DNA from: Vagococcus elongatus
Lineage (GTDB): Bacteria; Bacillota; Bacilli; Lactobacillales; Vagococcaceae
Direction of reading: 5' to 3'
Length of the DNA: 64,000 nt
Assembly (NCBI RefSeq): GCF_003987645.1
Contig: NZ_NGKA01000004.1
Span: 62,001-126,000, forward strand
The notes under the pieces were generated by a model. That model did not search any database, was not told where the DNA came from, and saw only the letters and a list, made by a program, of their open reading frames with translations. Shown here piece by piece: positions 37,094 to 47,900 of this stretch. The translations under genes and the position numbers were made by a program. Positions within the stretch are counted from its first letter, which is position 1. Each line of letters opens with the position of its first letter.

Positions 37094-38476
37094 TTAAAAA
37101 TCTTGAGAATAAGGTAATTTTTTAGCATAACCGACCTTATTTTCCTGACGAGAGCGGGCAATTCCAAGAGAATCGTTCGGAACATCTTTAGTGATTGTTG
37201 AGCCGGCAGCTAGAAATGCATTTTCCCCGACGGTCACAGGAGAAATAATATTGACGTTGCAGCCAATAAATGAATGATCTCCAATCACTGAGCGATGTTT
37301 ATGTTTACCGTCAAAGTTGACAAAGACTGTTCCACAACCCACATTAATGTCCTTGCCTAAATCCGCATCCCCGACATACGTCAAGTGTCCGACTTTAGTT
37401 TCTTCACCTAAAGTTGAATTTTTGATTTCTACAAAGTTCCCCACATGGACGTTTTCACCTATCGTTGAATTCGGACGGATATGAGCGTAAGGGCCCACAT
37501 CGGCACCGGATTTTATGATTGACTGCTCCACCATCGATGAGTTGATGGTGACATCTTCATGAATCTTACTATCAATGATTTCACTGTTGGCACCGATCAG
37601 GCAATTAGAGCCGATCTCAGTCGTTCCTTTTAACATAACACCCGGTTCGATAAGTGTATCGTTGCCGATTTTCACATCGATATCGATATACGCAGCTCCA
37701 GCATCAACGAAGCTCACGCCGTTTACCATATGCTGGTCATTGATGCGTTTGCGCATGGTTGCAGCGGCTTCTGCTAGGGCTTGACGATTGTTGATTCCAA
37801 TCGACTCGGAAAAATCTTTCATTTGATAGGCTTCGACCACTTCTCCTTGGGATTGCAAAATACCAATCACATCCGGCAAATAATACTCTTGCTGTTCATT
37901 CTGATTATCAACTTTCCCCAATGACGCAAACAAGGCTTGATTATCAAAACAAAAAGTTCCGGTATTGATTTCATCGACTGCTTTTTCTTCTTCACTGGCA
38001 TCTTTTTCTTCCACGATTTTTAAAACCTGTCCCGAAGTTTCGTCACGGATGATTCGGCCATAACTGAACGGGTCTGGCGCTTTGACAGTCAAAACTGTTG
38101 CCTTAGCTCCGCTTTTTTCATGATGTTCAAAGAGTGACTTCAACGTTTCCTGCCGCAATAAAGGTGTATCTCCACAGACAACCAGTGTGGTCCCTTCTTT
38201 GTCAGCTAAAATATCTTTCGTCTGGAGTACCGCATGACCAGTTCCCAGCTGTTCCTCCTGCAAAATATATTTGGTGCGTTCGCCTAGATTTTTTTGTACT
38301 TCTTCAGCACCGAACCCCACCACTGTCACCACTTCATCAGGAGAAAGACTTTCCACCTGAGTCAGGACATGATCTACCATGGACCTGCCGGCAATTTCAT
38401 GGAGCACCTTATATTTTTTCGATTTCATCCTTGAGCCCTGACCAGCTGCCAAAATAACTGTGTATCTATTTCCCAT
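37094..38476 (-). CDS. glmU: Bifunctional N-acetylglucosamine-1-phosphate uridyltransferase / glucosamine-1-phosphate acetyltransferase
   Basis: A 460-residue enzyme making UDP-GlcNAc for peptidoglycan and teichoic acid. The N-terminal nucleotidyltransferase domain carries LAAGQGSRMKSKKYKVLHEIAG; the C-terminal left-handed beta helix (hexapeptide repeats such as IGANSEI, VGNFVEI) carries the acetyltransferase site. Starts two bases after the purR stop, so it is co-translated with purR. AAAGGAGAG precedes the ATG. Confidence 0.97.
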   Translation of the reverse strand: MGNRYTVILAAGQGSRMKSKKYKVLHEIAGRSMVDHVLTQVESLSPDEVVTVVGFGAEEVQKNLGERTKYILQEEQLGTGHAVLQTKDILADKEGTTLVVCGDTPLLRQETLKSLFEHHEKSGAKATVLTVKAPDPFSYGRIIRDETSGQVLKIVEEKDASEEEKAVDEINTGTFCFDNQALFASLGKVDNQNEQQEYYLPDVIGILQSQGEVVEAYQMKDFSESIGINNRQALAEAAATMRKRINDQHMVNGVSFVDAGAAYIDIDVKIGNDTLIEPGVMLKGTTEIGSNCLIGANSEIIDSKIHEDVTINSSMVEQSIIKSGADVGPYAHIRPNSTIGENVHVGNFVEIKNSTLGEETKVGHLTYVGDADLGKDINVGCGTVFVNFDGKHKHRSVIGDHSFIGCNVNIISPVTVGENAFLAAGSTITKDVPNDSLGIARSRQENKVGYAKKLPYSQDF

Positions 38477-38478
38477 CC

Positions 38479-39315
38479 TTAACTCTCCTTTTGTTGTTCA
38501 TCTTCAAAATATGTCCCCGGTCTGACACTGATCGTTCTAGTGTGCGTGTCTACGGCATCCACACACAACAAGGAATGATAGTTGTCGATTACTCGTTGTC
38601 CAGTGAAACGAGATTCGGCAAACACGCAAATGCCGGCCAGCTCCGCCTCAAATTCTTCGATAAGTCCCTTCATACCATTCACAGTGCCGCCCCCCTTCAT
38701 AAAATCATCTACTACGAGGACTCTTGCTCCTCGCGCAAGACTTCGTTTGGATAATTCCATTTTTTCGATTCTTTCAGAGGACCCTGAAACATAGTTCACA
38801 CTGACTGTGGAGCCTTCTGTGATTTTGGAATCTCTACGGACAATCACAAAAGGAACATTCAAGTTGTACGCTACGGCTTGGGCAATTGGGACCCCCTTGG
38901 TTGCTACTGTCATGACCGCCGTCACGTTCTCATTTGAAAATTTGGAGGCAATGATACGCCCCACTTTTCTTAATATGTCAGGATTGCCCAACATGTCAGA
39001 TAAATAAACGTAGCCTCCCGGCAAAAGTCGATTGCTTTCAGATAGTTTTTGACACAAATCCTCGACTATTTCCAATGCTCTGGCTTCAGACATTTTAGGG
39101 ATGTAGCGCACACCGCCGGCCGCACCAGGCAGTGTTTCCAAAAAGCCTAAATCTCTTTCGGCAAAGGTTCGTTTGACGATAGAAAGATCCTCACTGATGG
39201 ATGATTTTGCTGAACCGTATTTCTTCGAAAAGTACGTCAATGAGATCAGCGTATGAGGATGTTCCAATAGATAGTAGGTGATATCTATTAAACGTTCGCT
39301 TCTACGAATTTTCAT
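38479..39315 (-). CDS. purR: Purine operon repressor PurR
   Basis: A 278-residue Gram-positive PurR: N-terminal winged helix (SERLIDITYYLLEHPHTLISL, SSISEDLSIVKRTF) fused to a PRTase-like domain with the PRPP-binding VLVVDDFMKGGGTVNGM. PRPP weakens its binding to PurBoxes; in some cocci it activates. I chose MKIRRSERL, with GAGGAG ahead, over an ATG 11 codons upstream. yabJ and spoVG, which sit between purR and glmU in Bacillus, are absent. Confidence 0.95.
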   Translation of the reverse strand: MKIRRSERLIDITYYLLEHPHTLISLTYFSKKYGSAKSSISEDLSIVKRTFAERDLGFLETLPGAAGGVRYIPKMSEARALEIVEDLCQKLSESNRLLPGGYVYLSDMLGNPDILRKVGRIIASKFSNENVTAVMTVATKGVPIAQAVAYNLNVPFVIVRRDSKITEGSTVSVNYVSGSSERIEKMELSKRSLARGARVLVVDDFMKGGGTVNGMKGLIEEFEAELAGICVFAESRFTGQRVIDNYHSLLCVDAVDTHTRTISVRPGTYFEDEQQKES

Positions 39316-39403
39316 CCTATCTCCTCTTTTCATTAGTTTTCTAGCCAATTATAGATGGTTGACATAAAATTTACTAGTTTTTTATTTTTCTTTCCCATTA
39401 TAA

Positions 39404-39435
39404 CAAAAAAAGGAAAAGAATGTTCGTCTTTTCCT
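39404..39435 (-). terminator. Terminator of the zinc transporter operon
   Basis: AGGAAAAGA / TCTTTTCCT stem then TTTTTTT on the minus strand, just after the permease gene. Confidence 0.88.
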
Positions 39436-39436
39436 C

Positions 39437-40261
39437 TCATTTTAATTTTTTGGCGTAACGGGACTTGAGACCTTTGCCAATGCCGATCAGCAGAAATATC
39501 CCGATAAAAATCAGGGTGATCGTCGCCCCGGCAGGTGTGTCTAATTGGTAGGATGCGACTAGCCCGCTAGTCATGCCCAACAACCCCACGCCTACGCTGA
39601 TAAGGATGACTTGATTGAAGCCTTTGCCTAGCCGCATGGAAATAGCGGCCGGCAGCACCATGATCGCCGAAATCAGCAATGCCCCTGCAATTGGAATCAT
39701 GATTGTGATAGCTGTTCCTGTCAGCACATTAAATAAAATCGACATCAGTTTCACAGGCAGACCATCCACATGGGCTGTGTCTTCGTCAAATGTCAGGACA
39801 TACATGGGCCGACGGAATAAAATATATAATAAAACTAAAAAGACCATCATCAAGCCTAAAATAATCACTTGGTCACGATTGATCGTCACAATCGAGCCAA
39901 ATAAATATTCATTGATTTTCATTCCTTTGCTGCCTTGGTTGAACTTCATCAAAACCAATGCCAAAGCTAAACCGCCAGACATTAGAATAGCCGTACTGAT
40001 TTCAGAATAGGTACTGTAAATCGTGCGTAAATATTCTAAAATAAAAGCCGCCGCAATGACGACCAGCAATGTGGTCACCGTTGGATTGATATTCACCAGA
40101 AAGCCTAGAGCCACTCCCGCCAAAGAAACATGGGACAATGTATCGGCTAAAAGGGATTGCCTGCGAATCACCAAAAAAACACCTAACAGAGGTGCAATGA
40201 CAGCCATAAAACATGAAGCAATCAATGCCCGAATCATGAACTCATATGAAAACATCGCCAT
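39437..40261 (-). CDS. adcB: Zinc ABC transporter permease (AdcB/ZnuB)
   Basis: A 274-residue ABC-3 family permease with about eight membrane helices. Family blocks: [26 protein letters not shown] near the start and [31 protein letters not shown] in the middle. With AdcC it would import Zn2+ delivered by a lipoprotein (AdcA) encoded elsewhere. It overlaps adcC by 28 bases, with GGAGG before the ATG. The Zur-like box upstream of adcC favours zinc over manganese. Confidence 0.9.
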   Translation of the reverse strand: MAMFSYEFMIRALIASCFMAVIAPLLGVFLVIRRQSLLADTLSHVSLAGVALGFLVNINPTVTTLLVVIAAAFILEYLRTIYSTYSEISTAILMSGGLALALVLMKFNQGSKGMKINEYLFGSIVTINRDQVIILGLMMVFLVLLYILFRRPMYVLTFDEDTAHVDGLPVKLMSILFNVLTGTAITIMIPIAGALLISAIMVLPAAISMRLGKGFNQVILISVGVGLLGMTSGLVASYQLDTPAGATITLIFIGIFLLIGIGKGLKSRYAKKLK

Positions 40262-40914
40262 TGGGAATCCTCCTTCCTGATAAGACGGATATGCCGGTCA
40301 GCATATTGTTTGATATCCTCATGGTCGTGGGTAATCATCAAGATTCCCTTGTCATGATCATGGGCATTATGTCTGAGCAACTTATAAAAATCCCCCCGGG
40401 ACGTTTCATCCATCCCTGTGGTAGGTTCATCTAAAATAAATAAATCTGGGTCCGTCGCAAACACGCGCGCCAGGGAAATCCGCTGCTTTTGCCCACCGGA
40501 AAGTTCTCCAATCTTTTTTTGGCGCATGTCCCACATATTCACTGCAAGCAATGCTTTTTTCACATGGTCATGATCTTTTTTGGTCAACGGCTTGAACCAC
40601 CGATTTCTCGGAAATCTGCCAGATTCTACTAATTCCAGAACGGTACTGGGAAATCCCGCATTATAAGATGAAATTTGCTGAGGAATATAGCCTATGCTCA
40701 AGGGCTTCCCGTCGATGTTGTGTGTTGCAATCGTTGCTTTTCCCGCTGCCGGCTTTAACAAACCCAGCGTATTTTTTATCAATGTTGATTTAGCCGCGCC
40801 GTTTTCTCCCGTCAGGATGACAAACTCACCTGCATCCACATGGTAGGAAACATCTTCCAACACCGGTTCATCCCCATAATAAAATGTTAAATTTTCTACC
40901 TTGATGTAATTCAA
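40234..40914 (-). CDS. adcC: Zinc ABC transporter ATP-binding protein (AdcC/ZnuC)
   Basis: A 226-residue ABC ATPase starting at TTG with a strong GGAGGA. Q-loop YIPQQISS, signature [13 protein letters not shown] and Walker [12 protein letters not shown] are normal. The Walker A reads GENGAAKST, with Ala where Gly normally precedes Lys; I recall the same change in other lactic-acid AdcC proteins, so it is probably a lineage trait rather than damage. First gene of the two-gene operon. Confidence 0.92.
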   Translation of the reverse strand: MNYIKVENLTFYYGDEPVLEDVSYHVDAGEFVILTGENGAAKSTLIKNTLGLLKPAAGKATIATHNIDGKPLSIGYIPQQISSYNAGFPSTVLELVESGRFPRNRWFKPLTKKDHDHVKKALLAVNMWDMRQKKIGELSGGQKQRISLARVFATDPDLFILDEPTTGMDETSRGDFYKLLRHNAHDHDKGILMITHDHEDIKQYADRHIRLIRKEDSQWRCFHMSS

Positions 40915-40936
40915 GACTATCCTCCTTCAGTCAAAG

Positions 40937-40949
40937 CGTAATTGTTACG
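40937..40949. promoter_or_regulatory. Zur-type operator at the zinc transporter operon
   Basis: CGTAACAATTACG on the minus strand, a CGTAA-N3-TTACG palindrome with A/T-rich flanks, close to the Zur consensus TCGTAATNATTACGA. It lies just downstream of the promoter. It does not resemble the AdcR site TTAACYRGTTAA. Confidence 0.65.
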
Positions 40950-40962
40950 TTTTAACTACAAA

Positions 40963-40991
40963 ATCTTACCATTTTGTTTTCAAACAGTCAA
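40963..40991 (-). promoter_or_regulatory. adcCB promoter
   Basis: TTGACT, 17 bases, TAAGAT on the minus strand; the Zur-like palindrome follows at the start of the transcript. Confidence 0.8.
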
Positions 40992-41004
40992 CTAAATAAT
41001 GTCA

Positions 41005-41043
41005 AAGAAAAAGGCAGCGTGACAAAACGTCACGTTGCCTTTG
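41005..41043 (-). terminator. Terminator of rny
   Basis: AAAGGCAACGTGAC / GTCACGCTGCCTTT stem followed by TTTCTTT. Confidence 0.88.
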
Positions 41044-41046
41044 TAC

Positions 41047-42606
41047 CTATTTCGCATATTCAACTGCTCGTGTTTCTCTTACAACGGTCACTTTGATATG
41101 ACCTGGATATTCAAGCTCATCTTCAATTCGTTTGCGGATATCGCGGACAAGTAATGTTGCCTGATCATCGAAAATTTCTTCAGGTTTTACCATAATCCGA
41201 ACTTCCCGTCCTGCTTGGACAGCAAAGCTGTAATCCACGCCCTTAAAGTCATTGGCAATTCCTTCCAAGCGTTCCAAACGTTTGATGTAATTTTCCAAGG
41301 ACTCGCTGCGGGCTCCCGGTCTTGCAGCAGACAATGCATCAGCTGCTGCCACTAATACCGAGATAACAGACGTTGCTTCTGTATCTCCATGGTGAGAAGC
41401 AATAGAATTGATGACTACCGCCGGCTCTTTATATTTTTTCGCCAGCTCTGTTCCTACTTCTACGTGGGAACCTTCCACTTCACGGTCAATTGCTTTACCG
41501 ATATCATGTAAAAATCCGGCACGTTTCGCAAGATCTACATCTTCACCCAACTCGCCTGCTAACACTCCCGTCAGTTTGGCGACCTCGATGGAGTGGTTTA
41601 ATACGTTTTGACCATAACTTGTTCTGAAACGCATCCTTCCCATGATCTTGATCAAATCTGGATGCAAGGTATGGATACCCACTTCAAAAGCAGCATTTTC
41701 TCCATACTCGCGAATACGTTCGTCCATTTCTTTTCTAGCCTTATCCACCATTTCCTCAATTCGAGCCGGGTGGATACGTCCGTCTTGAATCAGCTTTTCC
41801 AAAGCCATCCGGGCAATCTCCCGTCGAATCGGATCAAAGCCGGATAAAACTACTGCTTCAGGTGTATCATCGATAATCAAATCGATTCCCGTCAACGTCT
41901 CCAACGTTCGGATGTTCCGTCCTTCACGTCCGATAATCCGACCCTTCATCTCGTCGTTTGGCAAGGTGACCACTGACACTGTAGATTCGGACACTTGATC
42001 GGCCGCACATCTCTGCATGGCTAGTGACAACATGTTTTTCGCGATACGATCGGATTCCTCTTTGACCTGCCGCTCATTTTCTTTCACCATCACTGCTAAT
42101 TCATGCCCTAAATCTTCTTTTGTTTCAGTCACAATTTTGTTACGTGCCTCATCTCTTGATAAAGAGGCTACTTGTTCTAATTTCAACTTCTGCTGATCAA
42201 TCAATTCTGTTACTTCTCGTTCCCGTTCACCAATCAATTGTTTTCTAGAATCGAGTTTTTCTTCTTTCTCTTCCAATGAGTTTTCTCGCTTAACAAGAGC
42301 TTCATCTTTACGATCAATATTAGTTTCTCTCTGAAGTAAACGATTTTCTTGAACTTTGACTTCGCTTCTGCGCTCTTTCAACTCACTTTCAACTTCCAGA
42401 CGATACCTCTGATTCTCTTCTTTGGCTTCCAACAATGCTTCTTTTTTTAACGTTTCCGACTCACGCTTTGCTTCTTCCAAAATCCCTTCAGCTGTGTTTT
42501 TTGCTCCGTCAATCGTCTTTTCATGACGTGTTTTAGCAACATAAAAACCTGCCAAAAGGCCTACAATCAAACCGATGATACCGAGGACGATAGAAATTGC
42601 TTCCAT
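41047..42606 (-). CDS. rny: Ribonuclease Y
   Basis: A 519-residue membrane-anchored endoribonuclease that starts bulk mRNA decay in Firmicutes. N-terminal helix [19 protein letters not shown], a long charged coiled coil (about 30-200), KH domain ([25 protein letters not shown]) and HD domain with [10 protein letters not shown] and [10 protein letters not shown]. Full family length. The leader is about 100 bases and contains a hairpin (AAGTGTAT with its near complement), possibly a site of autoregulation. Confidence 0.97.
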   Translation of the reverse strand: MEAISIVLGIIGLIVGLLAGFYVAKTRHEKTIDGAKNTAEGILEEAKRESETLKKEALLEAKEENQRYRLEVESELKERRSEVKVQENRLLQRETNIDRKDEALVKRENSLEEKEEKLDSRKQLIGEREREVTELIDQQKLKLEQVASLSRDEARNKIVTETKEDLGHELAVMVKENERQVKEESDRIAKNMLSLAMQRCAADQVSESTVSVVTLPNDEMKGRIIGREGRNIRTLETLTGIDLIIDDTPEAVVLSGFDPIRREIARMALEKLIQDGRIHPARIEEMVDKARKEMDERIREYGENAAFEVGIHTLHPDLIKIMGRMRFRTSYGQNVLNHSIEVAKLTGVLAGELGEDVDLAKRAGFLHDIGKAIDREVEGSHVEVGTELAKKYKEPAVVINSIASHHGDTEATSVISVLVAAADALSAARPGARSESLENYIKRLERLEGIANDFKGVDYSFAVQAGREVRIMVKPEEIFDDQATLLVRDIRKRIEDELEYPGHIKVTVVRETRAVEYAK

Positions 42607-42711
42607 CTTATGACACCTCCGTAAAATCTTTAGTTATGTGTTTTCTTTTGATAAAAGAATAGTTATTATCACATGCTTGTTTGCATAAGTGTATAAAGTT
42701 ACACACTCTTA

Positions 42712-42740
42712 ATTTTAATCTTTATAGAGGGAAGTGTCAA
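42712..42740 (-). promoter_or_regulatory. rny promoter
   Basis: Consensus TTGACA, 17 bases, TAAAAT; one of the strongest promoters in the window. Confidence 0.85.
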
Positions 42741-42816
42741 TCTTAATAATTGTGGCTCATTTAGTGATATGCGGGAATGCTGTTTCATCAGGCATACGGA
42801 TGGAAAAGTAAATTTT

Positions 42817-43599
42817 TTATATGAAAATTCTAATGCCATTGTAAATATTAATCAGCAAAACAAGAAAAATCACCAGCTGGAAAACTTTGCTGACTTTTTC
42901 TTCGGAAAAGATCCCGCTTAGTTTAGCACCCAGCCATCCGCCAAGAACAGCCGCCGGAATAATAAACAATAACATATTCAAATCATAGGACTGAAAACCT
43001 GTCGTTGTCCCAATCGTAACCAGCTTTGCCAGTTGTGAAAAGAAAATCGTAATAATGGAGTAAACAGTGGCTTCTTTGATTGGCAAATAAAAACACATCA
43101 TCAGCAGAGCAACATTGATAGGGCCGCCGCCGATTCCCAAAAGACTGGCTAGAAATCCTAAAATAAAGCCTACGATCACATACCAATGGTTTTTCCGCAA
43201 ATCAATATGCCAAGAATTATTTTTTGAATAAAAATAGGCAAATAATAAGGTAATGACAGTTAAAATGATTTGAATCAGCATCACCATCTCGCTGTCTAAC
43301 TGACTCATCAGTTGTTCAAACACAAGATTGCCTATTGAGCCTCCGGCGACCGCACCGGCGGAAATCAATAGTGCCAGAACCCACTGAACGGTTATTTTAT
43401 TTTTCATTTGACGCAGTGTCGAGACGATGGACATGGTAAACACCGCCACACTGGAATAAAATGAAATTGCCGCCACCTGATGGGCACCGATAAAATCAAG
43501 GACGGGTTTAATGATGACCCCGCCTCCCATCCCAGATATGGCACCAACCGTGTTCGCTAAAATAATCACTACAAAATAGATTATCCCCGTCCACATCAT
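42817..43599 (-). CDS. TauE/SafE (TSUP) family membrane permease
   Basis: A 260-residue polytopic protein with about eight helices. NTVGAISGMGGGVIIKPVLDF and the internal repeat GFLASLLGIGGGPINVALLMM are the paired glycine-rich motifs of the TauE/SafE family, which exports sulfite, sulfoacetate or related organosulfur anions. Its ATG overlaps the stop of the radical SAM gene (ATGA), so the two are one unit, which points to sulfur chemistry. Confidence 0.88.
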   Translation of the reverse strand: MMWTGIIYFVVIILANTVGAISGMGGGVIIKPVLDFIGAHQVAAISFYSSVAVFTMSIVSTLRQMKNKITVQWVLALLISAGAVAGGSIGNLVFEQLMSQLDSEMVMLIQIILTVITLLFAYFYSKNNSWHIDLRKNHWYVIVGFILGFLASLLGIGGGPINVALLMMCFYLPIKEATVYSIITIFFSQLAKLVTIGTTTGFQSYDLNMLLFIIPAAVLGGWLGAKLSGIFSEEKVSKVFQLVIFLVLLINIYNGIRIFI

Positions 43600-44717
43600 C
43601 TAATGACCTTCTCTCTTGTTTCGATAATAGTTTCTATTTGCGGCACGAATTTTTTCAAAAATGTTTGGTAGCCGCAAAAGTCTCCTTGTTTGTTCACGTA
43701 CATAGCATCTTTCATTCGTTTGCATCCTCCGTTGCACATTTTCAAAAATGGACACTCCTGGCAAAAGCCTGACAAATCTCTTGGTTCACAGAGGAACATT
43801 TTTGATACATCTTGTTCAAATAACTCCCGCAAACTTTTTTCTTGAATGTAGCCTAAACGGTAATTATCCAGCACATAAAAATCGCAAGGATAAACACTGC
43901 CGTCCGCCTCGATCACATACTGAATTTGACAGTTCCCTAATATCCCGCAAGCAGTCAGCTGACCGGCAACAAGCAAGTTGAAAACATCATCAAACAGTTT
44001 GACACTGCGATACGTCCCCCGTTTGAACTCATCCAGCCACAATTGGAACAACTGCTGATAAAATGAAGCAAAACGTTTAGGGGTCAAGGCATAGCGGCTT
44101 CTTTTTTCTGCACCAAAATCATCTAGGCAAGGAATGAACTGGACATAGTCGATGTTTTCTTTTTGAAGGAAACGATACACTTTTTTTGGCTCTCCGGCCA
44201 GCTGGTTCGTTAATACGCATAAAACATTATAGTCGATAGCATAGTCATCCAATAATTTTTTGGTTTTTAATACCCGCTGATAGGTTCCTCTGCCCTTGGC
44301 ATCCAAACGATATAAATCATGAAACATCGCTGGTCCGTCAATGGAAAGGCCTACTAAAAAATCATAGTCCTTAAATAAACGGCACCATCTTTCGTTAACA
44401 ACGATACCATTTGTCTGTATAGCATAATGGACTTCTACGTCAATCGTTTCTATATACTCATCAACCAAGCTCGTTAAATGCCGATAATAATTTAAACCAG
44501 CTAGCGTAGGTTCTCCCCCTTGAAAAGCAAGCGTCAGCTGATCACCATTTTCTAAATCAGAAAATATTTGTGCGATCATCTTTTCTGTCGTCTCTTTAGT
44601 CATTCTTCCATAAGATTCGACTTCCCTTAATGACGTTACGTCCGCATAAAAACAATATTGACAGCGAATATTACATAATCCTGAAGCTGGTTTTATCAAC
44701 ACTGACACATGCTTCAT
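43596..44717 (-). CDS. Radical SAM/SPASM protein, anaerobic sulfatase-maturase type
   Basis: About 373 residues, starting at MKHVSVLIKP because AAAGGA sits nine bases ahead; an ATG three codons upstream is possible. The radical SAM triad CNIRCQYC holds one 4Fe-4S cluster; AFQGGEPTLAG is the GGE motif binding S-adenosylmethionine. A C-terminal SPASM region (CGILGNCQI ... VYPCDFY ... CQECPFLKMCNGGCKR ... FCGY) provides two more clusters. This layout matches anSMEs, which oxidise a sulfatase Cys or Ser to formylglycine, but peptide-modifying RiPP enzymes share it. No sulfatase is encoded here. Confidence 0.82.
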   Translation of the reverse strand: MKHVSVLIKPASGLCNIRCQYCFYADVTSLREVESYGRMTKETTEKMIAQIFSDLENGDQLTLAFQGGEPTLAGLNYYRHLTSLVDEYIETIDVEVHYAIQTNGIVVNERWCRLFKDYDFLVGLSIDGPAMFHDLYRLDAKGRGTYQRVLKTKKLLDDYAIDYNVLCVLTNQLAGEPKKVYRFLQKENIDYVQFIPCLDDFGAEKRSRYALTPKRFASFYQQLFQLWLDEFKRGTYRSVKLFDDVFNLLVAGQLTACGILGNCQIQYVIEADGSVYPCDFYVLDNYRLGYIQEKSLRELFEQDVSKMFLCEPRDLSGFCQECPFLKMCNGGCKRMKDAMYVNKQGDFCGYQTFLKKFVPQIETIIETREKVIR

Positions 44718-44946
44718 GTCGTTCATTCCTTTCTCTTAACTTCAACGCCTTTTACCTTTTTTGATATCCATTTTGCTGAAATTCTCAGCCGATAAGTCTT
44801 TCGTTACCAAAAGACACATTTAGTTTCTATTTTCTCACGACTCCTACAAGAATGCCACAACATTCACGGCATTTAATCGGCGTTTTTAACAATAACGCTT
44901 AATTTGATTAAAAAATTCCGTTATTTTCCGAAGGTGCCTCTATAGG

Positions 44947-47900
44947 CTATTGAAGCAAGATGTCGCGAATATCTTGTTCTGTCAACTGACTGGCGGAGGC
45001 CCCTAAGATATTCTCGAATAAATCTTTTTTGTTTTCTTGCAGCTGAACCATCTTCTCTTCAATCGTTCCTTCTGCAATCAAGCGCCAAACTTCCACTTCT
45101 TTCTTCTGTCCGAGACGGTGGGCCCGACTTGCCGCTTGGTCTTCCACCGCAGGGTTCCACCACAAATCATATAAAATCACCGTGTCGGCTCCCGTCAAGT
45201 TTAAACCTGTCCCGCCGGCCTTCAGGGAAATCAAAAAGACATCTTTACTGCCTTGGTTAAATTCATCCACCATTTGTTGACGGCGGGCAATCGGCGTGCT
45301 GCCACGCAAATAAAATGTCTCCACTTGCATCTCCGCCAGCATTTTTTCAATGATAGACAACATACTGGTAAACTGCGAAAACAACAGTATCCGGCGATTA
45401 TTTGCCAAAGCTGATTGAATCAGTTCTTTTAATTGTTCCTGTTTGCCAGAACCGCCGTGGTAATCCGGTAAAAACAAGGCTGGAGAACAACAAATCTGAC
45501 GCAGACGGGTCAAGCCGGCTAAAATAGTCATGCGGTTTTGTCGAAAAGCTTCTCCGTCCATCTCACTTAACGAATGCTGCATATCTTGAAGCTGAGCCAA
45601 ATAAATCTTTTTTTGTTCCTTAGTCAACTCACTACGGATAAGCGTCTCGATTTTATCAGGCAACTCCGTCAATACTTCTTTCTTTTCCCTTCTTAGAACA
45701 AAGGGGCGGATCCATTGATTGATTTCTTTAGCAGAAAACTTTTGAAATTTTTTAAATGAGGGTAGAAAACCGGGCATAATCAAGTGAAAAATCGCCCAAA
45801 TCTCTTCCAGCCGGTTTTCGATTGGCGTTCCGCTCAATGCAAATCTCTGTTTGGCTGACACTTTTTTGATGGCCTGAAATGTTTTGGTTGCTGAATTTTT
45901 TACCATCTGAGCCTCGTCTAGAACTAATGTATCAAAGGTATGGTCCTGATAGCGTTCGCTGTCTTGACGGAATGTAGCGTAAGAAGTAATCAGCACATCT
46001 ATTGCCTGTGCCTCATCAATCAGTGTTTTTCTTTTTTCGGCACTGCCGCTGATAACTGCCGTAGTCAATTCCGGCGCAAATTTTTCCACTTCATATTTCC
46101 AATTCAGAACAAGGCTGGCAGGCGCAATCACTATAGACTGGGACAACCGTCCTTCCTCCTTGGCCTCTTGAAGGTAAGTAATTATTTGGAGCGTTTTCCC
46201 CAGACCCATCTCATCTGCCAAAATACCGCCAAAACCGTAGCCGGCCATCATTTTTAACCAGCGAAATCCCACTTCTTGATAAGGGCGCAGGACAGCGTTG
46301 ACTTTCTTTGGCAGAACATCGGTCAGTTTTTCCGGCTTCGTCAGCTCCGAGACCATCTTCTCAAAGTCTTCACTGAATTCAGCATCTTTTACCGAAGCAA
46401 ATTGATTTTTCAGCAGAATACTTTGGTAGTTAGCCAACCGGACAGTCCCGTTTTGGAAAGCCAATTCCTCTGGGATAGTCTGAAGACTTTTGGTTATTTC
46501 CCGATACGCCTCAGTTTCCAAAGAAACGATTTGTCCGCTTTTCAGCTGGTGATAGGTCTTGCCCGCATAGATGCTGCGAATCATTTCGTCTACTTCATCT
46601 TCATCAATATCAGATACATCAAAATGAATATCCAGCCAAGAATTAGCAGTATCAATCCTGATTTTAGGCCGGGCTTTCAAACCATCCAAATAAAGTTCCT
46701 GCAAGCTGTCATCTAGAGTTACCTCTGCCAGTTGTCGCAATAGCGGCAGCTCCTCTACAAAGAAGGCATATAAATTTTCAGCCACAGGCAAGGACTTGTA
46801 AAAAAGACCCTCAGAAAAACCATAGGATAAGTCTCTCATCGTCTGAAGGACCTCTTCTTCTTCCCCTATCTTCCGGACCATCAACTCTTGACCGGGCACG
46901 TCGCCTAACTGCACTGCCGGCAAAACAACGTCGCCGTATTGAAACTTGACTTCACCCTCGATACGCCCATCGTTTAAAGTAAGATGAAGCAAGGTTTCCA
47001 AAGGCTCCTCCACTAAATTCTCAAACAATTCATCTGCCAGCTCTATTTCGCCGACTTCTTTAAACACTGGATATAATATGTTGAAAAAATCAGTCACGGC
47101 TTCATCTGAAAAAGTTAAAGCAGGTCTAGGCATTCTTTTTTTAGTTTCATAGACTAATTCAAACTGATTGATTGCTTCAAAGGGCAATTCAAAAAAATAG
47201 CCTTGCCAGAAAAACCAATGGTATCCCGGATAATATTCTTCAAACTGTTCTTCCATAAGGACTTGCAGTTTGCGATGATTTCCCAATACACGAAATCGGT
47301 AAGGCTTCTTGTTTGCAGAAAAACCTTTTAACTTTTTCTTTTTTCCATTGATGACTACCGACACGTTCTGAACGGTTCTTTCCAAAAAGAATAATTCTTT
47401 CATCAATTCCTTTGGCAGTGAAATGTTTTTGCCCCAAGGACCTTTTTTTGGCGAATCCTCCCGTAAAAATTGCTGATGGTCATAGGCTTCCGCTAGTTTC
47501 ACTAAGCAGTAAAAATCTTCCGCGGCAAAATTATCCTTTCTCAAAGAGTAGTCAGCCTGAGCAGTAAAATAGAGTCCCTGCTCTTTGAAGACCTGGAAAA
47601 ATTCTTGAAGGTCCCGGACCACATACAAACGTCCATTTTCATAGCCCAAACGCAAGCCGACTGACAACACATCGACAAAATAATAACCGTGAGCCGTGTC
47701 TTGCCCTTGGATTACAAACTCTAGTTGCAATCTTTCGTTTGAATTTTTTGTCTGAGCTTGCACCATCATCACCAAGTCGATAGCTTCATACAGCAGCATC
47801 TCCTCGTGGGTCGGGCCGTGATGGATGATATTGTCTTGATATTCATCCTGCATCTCTACCTGCACAGGAAATTTTGAAAACACGCGGCTATACCCTGCAT

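Noticed and set aside
44727-44946. Nine-codon frame MDIKKGKRR upstream of the radical SAM gene as a RiPP precursor
   Set aside because: No ribosome site and too short, with no core-peptide features.
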